Shown here: one piece after another, positions 16,056 through 25,074 of the stretch | How the letters are laid out: each line of letters begins with the position of its first letter | Position numbering within the stretch: the stretch's first letter is position 1 | From: Lutimonas halocynthiae | GTDB taxonomy: Bacteria; Bacteroidota; Bacteroidia; Flavobacteriales; Flavobacteriaceae | Reading direction: 5' to 3' | Length of the DNA: 64,000 nucleotides | Assembly (NCBI RefSeq): GCF_030409835.1 | Contig: NZ_JAUFQO010000004.1 | Location: 806,001 to 870,000, forward strand | Notes under the pieces: generated by a model | Seen by the model: the letters and a program-made list of their open reading frames with translations, nothing else | What the model was told of the DNA's origin: nothing | The model's database searches: none | Position numbers and translations under genes: made by a program

Positions 16056-17570
16056 TTAATGATATTCCGGCTTAATAAAAGATACTTTGTTTTTTTTCAT
16101 GGCTTTGTAAGGCCCTTTTAGATTTATCTCTTTCAAAACTTCATAAACATAAACCCAATATTTATCAAAATCTTTCTTTTGGAGGCTTAATGCCCTAACA
16201 TAAAACCACGTTAAACATTTACCTTGTTGTTTAGAATATAAATATGCCAAAGTCATAAAAACGCAGTCGTCGCTTTTGAATGACTCGTACCTCATGTTAA
16301 ATCCATCTATTTTAAAATTGTACTTCAAGGCAAAAAAGAGGCTGTAACTGCACGCTTCATAGGATTGCTTTTCTATGCCAAGATCAAACATTGTTTCTGC
16401 AATTGCCTTCTTACCAGATTTCATCACCTTAAAAGGAGTGAAAACTAGTTTGTCGATGATTTGAATTAAATATGGATAAATGTAACAGAGGTGATGCACT
16501 CGTTTTACGAGATAATTGACTGCATGAGAATTAAGAGGTTTTTTTGAGAGCATATTCAATGCATAATTAAGAATAGCAGAATTGTCAGCTTCACTATGCA
16601 TTAGGTCTATGGCCAAATCAAGAAATACTTCAGTCTCTTTTAATGACTGAAACTCTTTGCCTTCTTCATTTTTATATAACTTAAATCTATGATTTTTGAG
16701 TTTTCGAACCCAAGAAGAAACAAATGAATGAGGCAATTCGTCAATTATTGATTTTTTGTGATTTAAACTCAACTCATATTTTTTCAACTCGTGATTCAAG
16801 TCAACTAAAAACTTCTCTGCTTCTTCTTTATGTTTTGTGTAGCATACATAATCATCTATGTGTCTTGTGAACTTATATTTCATTTTTACAAGCTCGTGAT
16901 CGATAGATATTAATATCAGTTCAGAAATCAAGTTTGATGAATGCGGTCCTATTAGAAGACCATTGGTTTCTTGATTTTTTATATTTCTAACATAAAAGTC
17001 CAGCTGATTTTGCCAAAGTAATTTATCATTCGATTTCCTTTTAGCCGTGGCTTTTCCTAATAAGGCCCAAGGAATAGAATGACTATAAATGCTAGGGAAA
17101 CAATTAGAGATGTCACCATGAACTTTATACCTCTTCCCAATAATTAAGTCTACATCCTTATTTGGTTCATCTTCATAAGTCTTGTAGTTCATTTCGAAAA
17201 GGCTTTTTGAATCCTTTTTTTTTCTGATATGAACTTTGCTAACCTTATATAATTGATTTGAAGTTTTTTCTGAGATGAATGTTGTCAACTCATCCCAGTT
17301 ATCTACAATGGTCTTTATCAAATTATGATAACCAATAGGGTTTGGAATTGCTAGAAGTCTAGGTACATTAATATTCCGCATATTCTCATATCTAATGAAA
17401 TCATATGAGCCCTTTTTTGGAAAACCTGGATCTTTTTTTAAAACAAAATCGAAAAACTGTTCAGAAGTAAAAACGGATGGGATTTTATTAGCAAATAAGC
17501 CGTTTCCTAATAAGCCTTCAAAAAGCTCTTCTTTAGTAATCTGATTGTAGTAACTTTTATATGTTTTCAT
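16056..17570 (-). CDS. UG/Abi-type reverse transcriptase embedded in the type I R-M operon
   Basis: 504 aa. Palm motifs are recognisable. Motif A is GDISNCFPSIY with Asp153. A motif-B-like GLLIGPHSSNLISE spans about 204-217. Motif C is RHIDDY with Asp239-Asp240 in place of the usual Y-x-D-D. Motif D is LSLNHKKS. The 'LIGP-SSN' and 'xIDDY' forms are typical of unknown-group and Abi reverse transcriptases used in phage defence, not of group II introns or retrons. About 210 residues of helical C-terminal extension follow the palm, as in AbiK-like enzymes. It lies 64 bp after AIPR and one base before hsdR. I cannot assign a UG subgroup. Confidence 0.85.
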   Translation of the reverse strand: MKTYKSYYNQITKEELFEGLLGNGLFANKIPSVFTSEQFFDFVLKKDPGFPKKGSYDFIRYENMRNINVPRLLAIPNPIGYHNLIKTIVDNWDELTTFISEKTSNQLYKVSKVHIRKKKDSKSLFEMNYKTYEDEPNKDVDLIIGKRYKVHGDISNCFPSIYSHSIPWALLGKATAKRKSNDKLLWQNQLDFYVRNIKNQETNGLLIGPHSSNLISELILISIDHELVKMKYKFTRHIDDYVCYTKHKEEAEKFLVDLNHELKKYELSLNHKKSIIDELPHSFVSSWVRKLKNHRFKLYKNEEGKEFQSLKETEVFLDLAIDLMHSEADNSAILNYALNMLSKKPLNSHAVNYLVKRVHHLCYIYPYLIQIIDKLVFTPFKVMKSGKKAIAETMFDLGIEKQSYEACSYSLFFALKYNFKIDGFNMRYESFKSDDCVFMTLAYLYSKQQGKCLTWFYVRALSLQKKDFDKYWVYVYEVLKEINLKGPYKAMKKNKVSFIKPEYH

Positions 17571-17634
17571 AAATTATTTACACGATTTGGTGTTTCATAA
17601 AGTACATCCGTGAATTTCATAGAATATTTTGATC

Positions 17635-19284
17635 TTAGTTTGATTGTATTTCTATATCAATAAGATCTTTTATTTCATTGCTTTTGAATAAGTTGTTCAA
17701 AGAGAATCTTAACCCTAATTCTGTTTGACGTCTTTGTATTATGCTATTTAATATAGTCGAACTGACTAGTAACGCCTGAATGAAATGCTCTCTAATTTGA
17801 TTTTCAGGGATATTTTCATTTAAAATATTTGCGTTAAGTAACTTCATGCAATAGGCAAATGAGTACATCGCATTATTCATTGTAGTCGAATCTATATTTG
17901 ATTCATTTGTTAAAAATCTATAAAGTTGGTAGCATAGGTAAAGTCTTCGAAACATTGGTTCGCCAATATCATTAGTAAACACAATATCGTAATATCTGTT
18001 AAAAACTGTCCTTTTACTCCTCTTTGCTGCTCCGGGCTCATCTAAATAAAGTGCTGCATACATCTGAAGTATTCCTTCGTTTGTAATCGTGTCATTATAG
18101 AATTCAATGTCCTCACCAACTTTAGTAAGGAAACCAATCCCTTTAGCTTCAAAGTAGGCTTTCACTCTTTTTTGAGCTTCATCATTTGAATGCAAGTCAA
18201 CAACATTGATCGGGTTTTGAGAGTTGGTTGCCTTGGCAATATTTAACAAGTATTCACTAGGAGCTTTATATATTCTTATTAGTAGGCTGGCTTGTTCAAA
18301 TTGATCAGAATAATTTCCCGTTTTGAAAAGATTGTGGAGAGTTGATATCGTTTGACCCCCGTTCACAACACTCGGTTTTGTCATTTCGATTCTAGTTATA
18401 GCAGTTCCAGTGGCGTGTAATTCAAAATCTTCACAAACAACAGTGATTCCATTGTTCAAAAAGCAAAATTTCTCAGGCTCGTCTATAAAGCTAGTCTTCA
18501 TTTCATTGTTAATTCTGCTTGTCTTTATTTTGTATCGAACATTATAGTTTAACAAGAGGTTTTCACCTGTCTCCTGGAAGAAACGCATAAGTTCATTTGT
18601 AAGGCACGTTGTGATTTTCCCATAATATGCGCCTTCTATTGTGCCAAGTACACTGTCTGTTTTATCTCGGTTATTTTTAAGGTTCACCATTAAATGGCCG
18701 TCCTTAAACTCAGGGTCAGGACCATATCGTGTGGCATCAAGAAATTCAGGGTAAATGCTATTATCTGGAGCTTGTCTTATTTCATCCAAATCTTTTCTTC
18801 CAGCGTGTATAATTCCATTAGTGGCGTAGAATAATCTTATTCGAATTTTTGGTTTCCCATTGGCTTCCTGTAGGTTTCTATACGTCTCTAATTTTCCCTT
18901 TAGTATGTCATTTTCATATTGGAAACTTTCACCATTTAAAATTTTTTCGCAACTCCTGATTGTAAGAATTACTTCATCTTGTGAGTGAGTTGAGGTATCA
19001 CCATCAACATTTTTATATTTTGATTGGATAATGACTAATTCAGATATTTCATCTTCATCATCACTGTAATAGAACCCATCAATTTTGTTGTCGTCATCCC
19101 CATCGGTTAAAGAATCATAGGCTTTAACTTGATCAACTCCGTAATAATCCATTAAAACAGACATGGTCAATGCCATGGAGTTTTTCATGTTGTCATCAGC
19201 TGACACCTTAGGCAATGAATCAATATAGGCTTTATTAAGATCTATGTGATGTCGTAGTTTGTTTAATTGAGTCTGATTAATCAT
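17635..19284 (-). CDS. AIPR (abortive infection phage resistance) family protein
   Basis: 549 aa, soluble. The N-terminal part DNMKNSMALTMSVLMDYYGV, with the following acidic SLTDGDDDNKIDGFYY, matches the AIPR family. So does the central VNGGQTISTLH (about residues 308-318) with a downstream KATNSQNPI. AIPR proteins are associated with abortive phage resistance in other bacteria; their biochemical activity is poorly defined. The early 'D-x-IDGFYY ... VIIQSKYK' stretch resembles a PD-(D/E)XK-like core, so a nuclease role is possible. It lies 14 bp after hsdS and before the reverse transcriptase in the same operon, an accessory position. Confidence 0.85.
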   Translation of the reverse strand: MINQTQLNKLRHHIDLNKAYIDSLPKVSADDNMKNSMALTMSVLMDYYGVDQVKAYDSLTDGDDDNKIDGFYYSDDEDEISELVIIQSKYKNVDGDTSTHSQDEVILTIRSCEKILNGESFQYENDILKGKLETYRNLQEANGKPKIRIRLFYATNGIIHAGRKDLDEIRQAPDNSIYPEFLDATRYGPDPEFKDGHLMVNLKNNRDKTDSVLGTIEGAYYGKITTCLTNELMRFFQETGENLLLNYNVRYKIKTSRINNEMKTSFIDEPEKFCFLNNGITVVCEDFELHATGTAITRIEMTKPSVVNGGQTISTLHNLFKTGNYSDQFEQASLLIRIYKAPSEYLLNIAKATNSQNPINVVDLHSNDEAQKRVKAYFEAKGIGFLTKVGEDIEFYNDTITNEGILQMYAALYLDEPGAAKRSKRTVFNRYYDIVFTNDIGEPMFRRLYLCYQLYRFLTNESNIDSTTMNNAMYSFAYCMKLLNANILNENIPENQIREHFIQALLVSSTILNSIIQRRQTELGLRFSLNNLFKSNEIKDLIDIEIQSN

Positions 19285-19298
19285 AAAGTTGGCTCGGT

Positions 19299-20477
19299 TT
19301 AAGCTATTTCTTTTTCTAGTTCTACTTTGGTCATTTTGGCAAGAAACAAGGACTTCAAATCATTTAGTTTCTTAATCGATTTTTCGTTGATATTCAATTG
19401 TTCATGAACCACAATAACATGTGAACCAAATATATCTTGTATACCTTTTTGCGGAATAAGTGTATAATGGAAACCCAAATCACCTGAAGTAATCTGTGAT
19501 TGAGCTGAACCACTATCTAAAGATCGCAGATTGTCATTCTTTAGGTAATAGAAATAATATTCTCTTGAAACAGAGTTTTTATCAATTTCAACCACAATGC
19601 TCAAGTTGGTTATGTGTGCTTGTTTGGGAGAGAGGCGAACTTCACCAGTCCCGCTGACACCACGGCATAAAACAAGAATTTGAGATTCTTCATACATGTA
19701 TGAAGAATAGTAACCACGAATACCATAGCCAGAAAAAATAGGGTAGCCTGATTCTAAAAACAATGACGAGTCTAACATTTTGCCGTATTTCAAGTCAGCA
19801 ACATCTTCAATTCTTTTAGCTTCCCACCTCTCGGGAATCTGCTTCTCCAACTCTTCATTGAAAACCATTTTACCACCAGAGGATTTATAGGGTTTACCTT
19901 CTTTATTTGGAAATTCAAAATCTACAAACCAATGCTTGTAAAGTGCTTGGGCGGTTTCTTCTAGTTTTTGGTTGAGTTGTTCATTGAGTTTTATGCGGTT
20001 TACAACCGTGTTGTATTCGGCAACTATTTCGTGTTGTTTTTCAAAAGAGGGAATGGGAAGTTCCATTTCAAGGAAATCGCCCCATTCAAGACTTCCGCGT
20101 ACACCACCCACAGCTAAGAAACACGCGTGTCGGTCAAACTCAGATCTTGAAAACCACATCATCAAATATTCTGGTAATAATAGATTTTCATCTATCACTT
20201 GAAAAACAGGATAGGCTTGTGAAATTATGGCTTTATCAAATTCTTGAAGAAGTGCGATAGGCATTTTTTTATCTCTTCTCACCTGCATAATACTGCATGC
20301 AAATTGTCCCTTCCTTATAATTTTATAGGTAGACATGTTTGTGCCTACAGTATTAGCCACAGATGGAATAAACTCCTTGGTAATACTTAAACCTAACAGT
20401 TTTGTAATCCTTAAATCTCTATTTCGTTCATCGACTAACTCAATGAAATCTCCTATTTTCTTATAGTTTGATTTCAT
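19299..20477 (-). CDS. hsdS: Type I restriction-modification specificity subunit
   Basis: 392 aa with two target recognition domains. The first ends near 185 in the helical spacer QLNQKLEETAQALYKHWFVD. The second (about 215-365) ends in a matching helical repeat NINEKSIKKLNDLKSLFLAK. The two halves set the two parts of a split recognition sequence and bind two HsdM subunits. It overlaps the end of hsdM by 17 bp, so the two are translationally coupled. The recognition sequence cannot be read from the protein. There is no sign of inverted partial hsdS copies that would allow phase shuffling. Confidence 0.93.
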   Translation of the reverse strand: MKSNYKKIGDFIELVDERNRDLRITKLLGLSITKEFIPSVANTVGTNMSTYKIIRKGQFACSIMQVRRDKKMPIALLQEFDKAIISQAYPVFQVIDENLLLPEYLMMWFSRSEFDRHACFLAVGGVRGSLEWGDFLEMELPIPSFEKQHEIVAEYNTVVNRIKLNEQLNQKLEETAQALYKHWFVDFEFPNKEGKPYKSSGGKMVFNEELEKQIPERWEAKRIEDVADLKYGKMLDSSLFLESGYPIFSGYGIRGYYSSYMYEESQILVLCRGVSGTGEVRLSPKQAHITNLSIVVEIDKNSVSREYYFYYLKNDNLRSLDSGSAQSQITSGDLGFHYTLIPQKGIQDIFGSHVIVVHEQLNINEKSIKKLNDLKSLFLAKMTKVELEKEIA

Positions 20478-22032
20478 GACCTAACTCTTTAAATACATTT
20501 AGTAAATCTTCTTTTGATTGTTGTTCTTGTTGTAAAAGCTCAGCAAATTCACCTTGCAGTCTTTGCATCTTATCATCAAAATTGATGTTTTCGTCTCGGT
20601 TAACGAACTCAATGTATTTACTAGGAACTAAGGAATAGTCTTTGGCTTTAATTTCATCCAACGTAGCCGAGTAAGTGTATTCAGCTTCATCAGAATAGCC
20701 GCTTTCATTTTGCTGCCAATCGTGATATGATTTAGCAATATCTCGAATATTGTCTTTAGAAAACTGAATGAATTTCTTTTCAAACGGTACGCCCACTTCT
20801 CTCAAATCCATAAAGAGTACTTCATGTTGGCGATCTCGGTAATTTCTACTTCCATCAGGATGCTTTACAACTCTCTCCTTTTTATTGTTGTTTAGAATCC
20901 AGAGGGTTACACTAATGTTAGTGGTATAGAACATGTTTTGCGGTAGAATCACAATGGCTTCTACCATTCCGTTTTCCACCAATTTCTTACGAATTTTGTA
21001 TTCTTCTCCTCCTCCTGAAAGGGCACCATTTGCTAGAATAAAACCAGCTACTCCATTTCTAGAGAGTTTAGAGGCGATGTTTAATATCCAACCGTAGTTG
21101 GCATTGCTGGTAGGTGGTATTTCGTAACCCTTCCAACGGGCATCGTCTACCAATTCGTTCGCAGCCCGCCAGTCTTTTTGGTTAAAAGGTGGGTTAGCCA
21201 TAATAAAGTCGGCCTTTAAATCGGGGTGTTGGTCGCGCCCAAAAGTATCGGCTGGTACATCGCCCAAATTGGCTGAAATTCCCCGAATAGCGAGATTCAT
21301 CTTGGCCAACTTATAGGTAGTGGCTGTGTATTCTTGTCCGTAAATGGAAACTTCTTTTTTGTCGCCATGGTGGTTGTCTATAAACTTCATAGACTGCACA
21401 AACATGCCACCCGAACCACAAGCGGGGTCGTAAATAATGCCCTTGTAGGGTTCAATCATTTCGGCAATAAGGTTTACAATACTCTTGGGGGTATAGAACT
21501 CTCCTTTACCCTTTCCTTCGGCCAAAGCGAACTTGCTTAGAAAATACTCATATACGCGTCCAACAATATCTTGCTGCTTGTCTTTTAAGGTGTCTATGTT
21601 GTTTATGGTATCTAGCAAAGCAGACAGCTTGCTTACATCCATATTTAAGCGTGAGAAGTAATTGTCGGGCAAGGCGCCTTTTAAGGCTGGGTTGTTCTTC
21701 TCTACATTATGCAGTGCGGTATCTATAATCAGGGCAATGTCGTCTTGCTTACAATTTTTTAAGATGTGGCTCCAACGGCTTTTTTCGGCCAAGAAGAATA
21801 TGTTCTTCATGTTGTAGAACTCTTTCATCTCGAGGTATTTCTCTTTGCCTTCTGTTATGAGTTCTTCTCTACGCTCTTCAAACTTGTCGCTGGCAAATTT
21901 TAAGAAGATGAGTCCGAGCACCACGTGCTTGTATTCAGAGCTTTCTACCGTTCCACGGAGTTTGTTGGCAGCATCCCAAAGCTGCTCTTCCATGGATTTG
22001 GTGGGTTTATTTGATATTTTCCTTTTGACCAT
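20461..22032 (-). CDS. hsdM: Type I DNA adenine methyltransferase subunit
   Basis: 523 aa. The helical N-terminal domain HsdM_N covers about 12-160. The AdoMet-binding motif I DPACGSGGM (202-210) is followed by the catalytic motif IV NPPF (280-283). Together with HsdS it methylates adenine N6 in the recognition site and protects host DNA. ATG at 22032 begins MVKRKISNKPTKSMEEQLWD, with MEEQLWD aligning to the usual family start, so a start at residue 14 is also possible. It is the first core gene of the operon; a 126-bp gap separates it from the upstream HsdR_N-like gene. Confidence 0.95.
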   Translation of the reverse strand: MVKRKISNKPTKSMEEQLWDAANKLRGTVESSEYKHVVLGLIFLKFASDKFEERREELITEGKEKYLEMKEFYNMKNIFFLAEKSRWSHILKNCKQDDIALIIDTALHNVEKNNPALKGALPDNYFSRLNMDVSKLSALLDTINNIDTLKDKQQDIVGRVYEYFLSKFALAEGKGKGEFYTPKSIVNLIAEMIEPYKGIIYDPACGSGGMFVQSMKFIDNHHGDKKEVSIYGQEYTATTYKLAKMNLAIRGISANLGDVPADTFGRDQHPDLKADFIMANPPFNQKDWRAANELVDDARWKGYEIPPTSNANYGWILNIASKLSRNGVAGFILANGALSGGGEEYKIRKKLVENGMVEAIVILPQNMFYTTNISVTLWILNNNKKERVVKHPDGSRNYRDRQHEVLFMDLREVGVPFEKKFIQFSKDNIRDIAKSYHDWQQNESGYSDEAEYTYSATLDEIKAKDYSLVPSKYIEFVNRDENINFDDKMQRLQGEFAELLQQEQQSKEDLLNVFKELGHEIKL

Positions 22033-22158
22033 ATATTAAATACTGTCTCTTAGTTTGTTTAACTTTTCCTTATTTCATGAATTGATAAATATAGACAGTT
22101 AGTTGTAAAGATCAGATTTTAATCTGGGTTTTAAAGTGATATATATCAACATGTTTTT

Positions 22159-23088
22159 TTAATTTTGAAATAGGATTTTGGTCAGAGCCTCACCTAATAA
22201 TTGGACTTGTTCTTTATCAAAAGGCCTGAAACGCCTCATGTGTTTTCCTTTATCATGCGGCGCTGAAGTCATAAAATCGAAATCAGAATTTTCCTCGACT
22301 AATTTTGTCAAAACCAACACATCCGGATTTCTCTTACCAAACTCAACTCTTCCAATTCTAACTCTCTTACCAGTTGATTCCATTATTTGAAAAATGCTTA
22401 ATCTTGTACTTCTTATTTCAAAGTCATTCTCATCATTAAAACCGCCGTTTTGTTCTAAATTTTCGAAAACCGAATGTAACAACTCGATATCTAATTTTGA
22501 AAGCTTCGGTGCAGATTTTATAAACTCTATGATTTGATCAAAATTTTTAACTTGAGTTATTGCGTTTGATTTTCTAGTGGCTTTATTAATCTTACTCAGT
22601 TGGATTGGTTGTATTTCAGATCGATAATACTTTGGTTCTTCATTCCAATTATCACTTTGATTAGCGCCATTTATAATAAATGAAACAATCTTATCTAACT
22701 TTTTAGCTACAACTATGGGTTCTCCATCAGTCAAACTAATACAATTATTTTTGCCATCAGAACATAATATCCATGACTCACCATTCGTAACAATACCTCT
22801 TAAACCTGGCTCTAAATATTTTGTGATTAATTCTGCAGAGATCTTTCTATTTATTCTTTTCGCCTCGATCATTAATACTGGCTTGCCCGCTTTAAGCATG
22901 GCAATATCTACTGATTGTGAAGCTCCATGGCTACTAGTTTGATTGAATTCAAAATAGACGTCATGCCCAATCGATTTATTAGCAAAATCCACAACAGGTG
23001 TTATAAGTCTATACATAGCCCATCGTTCTGATTTTTGACTATTTTGAAGATGATATGAAAGGTGGTTTATTAGGTTTTCTTTGGTCAT
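22159..23088 (-). CDS. HsdR_N-like (PD-(D/E)XK) protein upstream of the type I operon
   Basis: 309 aa. Residues 1-130 resemble the isolated N-terminal nuclease domain of type I R subunits, with D61, E75 and K77 (VDIAMLKAGKPVLMIEAKR) and a downstream 'YLEPGLRGIVTNGESWILCS' segment. No helicase domain is present, so it is not a truncated HsdR by simple deletion; the C-terminal 150 residues are a separate, unrecognised domain with RVRIGRVEFG. It is on the same strand 126 bp upstream of hsdM and could be a further effector of the locus. Function is inferred only from the fold. Confidence 0.65.
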   Translation of the reverse strand: MTKENLINHLSYHLQNSQKSERWAMYRLITPVVDFANKSIGHDVYFEFNQTSSHGASQSVDIAMLKAGKPVLMIEAKRINRKISAELITKYLEPGLRGIVTNGESWILCSDGKNNCISLTDGEPIVVAKKLDKIVSFIINGANQSDNWNEEPKYYRSEIQPIQLSKINKATRKSNAITQVKNFDQIIEFIKSAPKLSKLDIELLHSVFENLEQNGGFNDENDFEIRSTRLSIFQIMESTGKRVRIGRVEFGKRNPDVLVLTKLVEENSDFDFMTSAPHDKGKHMRRFRPFDKEQVQLLGEALTKILFQN

Positions 23089-23215
23089 TTTTCATTTAAA
23101 TATTTGAATTAAATACCGCTTGAAGCTACATATAATAAATCAAAACCGTATTCTTTGCAATTTAGAATATCCTTCTAAAAGTTTCTTCCAACATGTATTG
23201 ATGAAATAGAGATTA

Positions 23216-23764
23216 TTACCAATCACCCCCTCCATTATCATTTTTTATATCCTTCGTCTTTTCTGCCAATGAATTGAATATCCCTTCAGAATATGTTTCT
23301 GCTTTTAATTTTAGCCCATCCCACACTTTATTATGGTATTTCTTTGACATACCTTTTGTGGCGTAAACCTCGGCAGTTGTTAGTACCCCTAAGGCACACG
23401 ATGCAGCATTACCAGGTTTAACAGTATGATTAAAATTGGTGAGAACAACTTTAAATCTATTGTCTTTTATATACACTTTAATCGTATATTTTAAATAGCC
23501 TTCATAACATACATAAGACATGCCTTTATAATTAAAGGACATTGATCCATTACCAACAATAACTCCTGCATCTTTATCTGCCATTTGAATAACATCATTG
23601 GCTGAATTATAGGTTGTTGCAAACCAATCATTAACGCTGACAAAAATTAATTCTTTCCCTACACTGTCAGTTTCAATAACTCTCTCAAACTTCAGAGTTT
23701 CCTGTGCTGTCAAACTAATTGATGTAAATATTAGCAATACCAAAATTTTCCTAACCCTATTCAT
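23216..23764 (-). CDS. DUF4468 domain secreted protein
   Basis: 182 aa from the ATG at 23764, chosen because MNRVRKILVLLIFTSISLTA forms a clean signal peptide; a longer frame exists upstream to 23872 without such a signal. The mature part begins QETLKFERVIE and has the DUF4468 pattern, including W and GNGSM (about 77-81), typical of Bacteroidota periplasmic proteins with a TBP-like fold. Function unknown. Upstream it carries the palindrome TACGG-n4-CCGTA (23833-23846), also found upstream of the PLD gene. This suggests shared regulation despite different products. Confidence 0.75.
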   Translation of the reverse strand: MNRVRKILVLLIFTSISLTAQETLKFERVIETDSVGKELIFVSVNDWFATTYNSANDVIQMADKDAGVIVGNGSMSFNYKGMSYVCYEGYLKYTIKVYIKDNRFKVVLTNFNHTVKPGNAASCALGVLTTAEVYATKGMSKKYHNKVWDGLKLKAETYSEGIFNSLAEKTKDIKNDNGGGDW

Positions 23765-23829
23765 AAATTTAAAAATTTGTTTAATATTTTCTTCCTTGAT
23801 ATCAAAAATAAGTTGAATATATCCATAGA

Positions 23830-23846
23830 TTTTACGGATTTCCGTA
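23830..23846 (-). promoter_or_regulatory. TACGG-n4-CCGTA palindrome, copy 1
   Basis: On the minus strand TACGGAAATCCGTAAAAT lies about 66 bp upstream of the DUF4468 start. The same element with one base changed in the spacer is at 24750-24766, upstream of the PLD gene. Confidence 0.5.
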
Positions 23847-23937
23847 ATTAAAACCTGTAACCTAACCTGCATTTTTTTGCGTTTTCAATCCATTTTAAAA
23901 CAAAACACTTTTGCAATTATGAATACTTAGTTCACTC

Positions 23938-24696
23938 TTATACTTTATTTAATTGAAGTTCTTTTAGTATCTCTTCTGGCCAAATAATAAATTTACCATA
24001 CTGACCACTCCTAGAGGTACCTCCAAGGTCCTCGCCTTTTTTTGTCGCTACCCAATCTTCTCCTTTTTTATACATTAATCTATTATCAACAAACCAAGCG
24101 TTTATTTTTCTACTTGTTTCTCCAATTTCACTCGATAATTCTTTTGTTGTAAGAAGTTTTGAGTAAGAAGAATCACTCTTTTTAATCACAGTCTGATTCT
24201 CATTTTTAACTACCGTTTTTACTTTCTTAAAAGGAGTTTCTTTTTGCGGAACCTTTGCGTAAGAAAAATCTTCACTATTGTGAACAATTGATTCAATGTC
24301 TTTTGTAGCATCTTCGTACACTTTTTTATCCTCGTCATTTTCTGCATCAATCAAAATTCCCATCTCTCTGTTATTTTGTTGAGAATATTCATAAAGGTTC
24401 ATTGAGGCAATAATCATTTTGCTTTCGTTCATATAGCACTTTGCATGAAGGTTTTTAGAAAAGTATAAGCGCACATAACTCAAATTTTCTAAATAACTCA
24501 TTTCGGCAGGAGCGAGTTCTTGTTTCCCAAAAATTATTCTTACTTCGACTTTTTCTCTTTCCTTGTCGTTAAGTAATTCTTTAACATTGTCAGATAACTT
24601 TAAATATGGGCTTATAATGTATAATTCTTTACGTGCTTCTCTAATTAAATTTTCTAATTCTGCTGTAATACTTGAAGTTCTTAAATACTTTGCCAT
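23938..24696 (-). CDS. Phospholipase D-like (HKD) nuclease-family protein with C-terminal wHTH-like region
   Basis: 252 aa, cytoplasmic. One HKD motif is present as HAKCYMNE...ASMN at about 86-103: H-x-K, then Glu where the consensus has Asp, then the S-x-N of GSxN. Such one-motif proteins act as homodimers, often as nucleases. Residues about 185-245 (LTTKELSSEIGETSRKINAW) resemble a winged-helix or KilA/antirepressor-like C-terminal domain. It lies between the type I locus and a NERD gene, which supports a defence role, but no partner is evident. The Asp-to-Glu change may alter catalysis. Confidence 0.8.
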   Translation of the reverse strand: MAKYLRTSSITAELENLIREARKELYIISPYLKLSDNVKELLNDKEREKVEVRIIFGKQELAPAEMSYLENLSYVRLYFSKNLHAKCYMNESKMIIASMNLYEYSQQNNREMGILIDAENDEDKKVYEDATKDIESIVHNSEDFSYAKVPQKETPFKKVKTVVKNENQTVIKKSDSSYSKLLTTKELSSEIGETSRKINAWFVDNRLMYKKGEDWVATKKGEDLGGTSRSGQYGKFIIWPEEILKELQLNKV

Positions 24697-24749
24697 GATT
24701 GATTTTTAATGATTTGATTTCGAGAGTTAACGAACCATTGACTCATATA

Positions 24750-24766
24750 TTTTACGGCTTTCCGTA
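24750..24766 (-). promoter_or_regulatory. TACGG-n4-CCGTA palindrome, copy 2
   Basis: On the minus strand TACGGAAAGCCGTAAAAT lies about 54 bp upstream of the PLD gene start and matches copy 1 at 17 of 18 positions. Confidence 0.5.
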
Positions 24767-25074
24767 GCCAACCCCTCTAATTTTTTCTCAGATTTTTATC
24801 GAGCTTATTTTCAGAAAATTAAGTTTAAACTTTGTGCTTAATTTGTTGTAATTCTAAATAGGGTTTCATTGCATAGCAACAAATTAAATAGCAAAAAAGC
24901 TCAATAAAAAGATGCAAAATTAATGTGAAATTGACATAAAACCAGCTTCTAACCCCAAAACAAGCCTTCTACCGAATGATGGCTCTTGCAAGATATTATA
25001 CTTAAAAAAAATCCTTGATGCTAATTGCATAGAATTGAATATTAAACATAGAGAGATAAGAAGTTTATTAAGGG

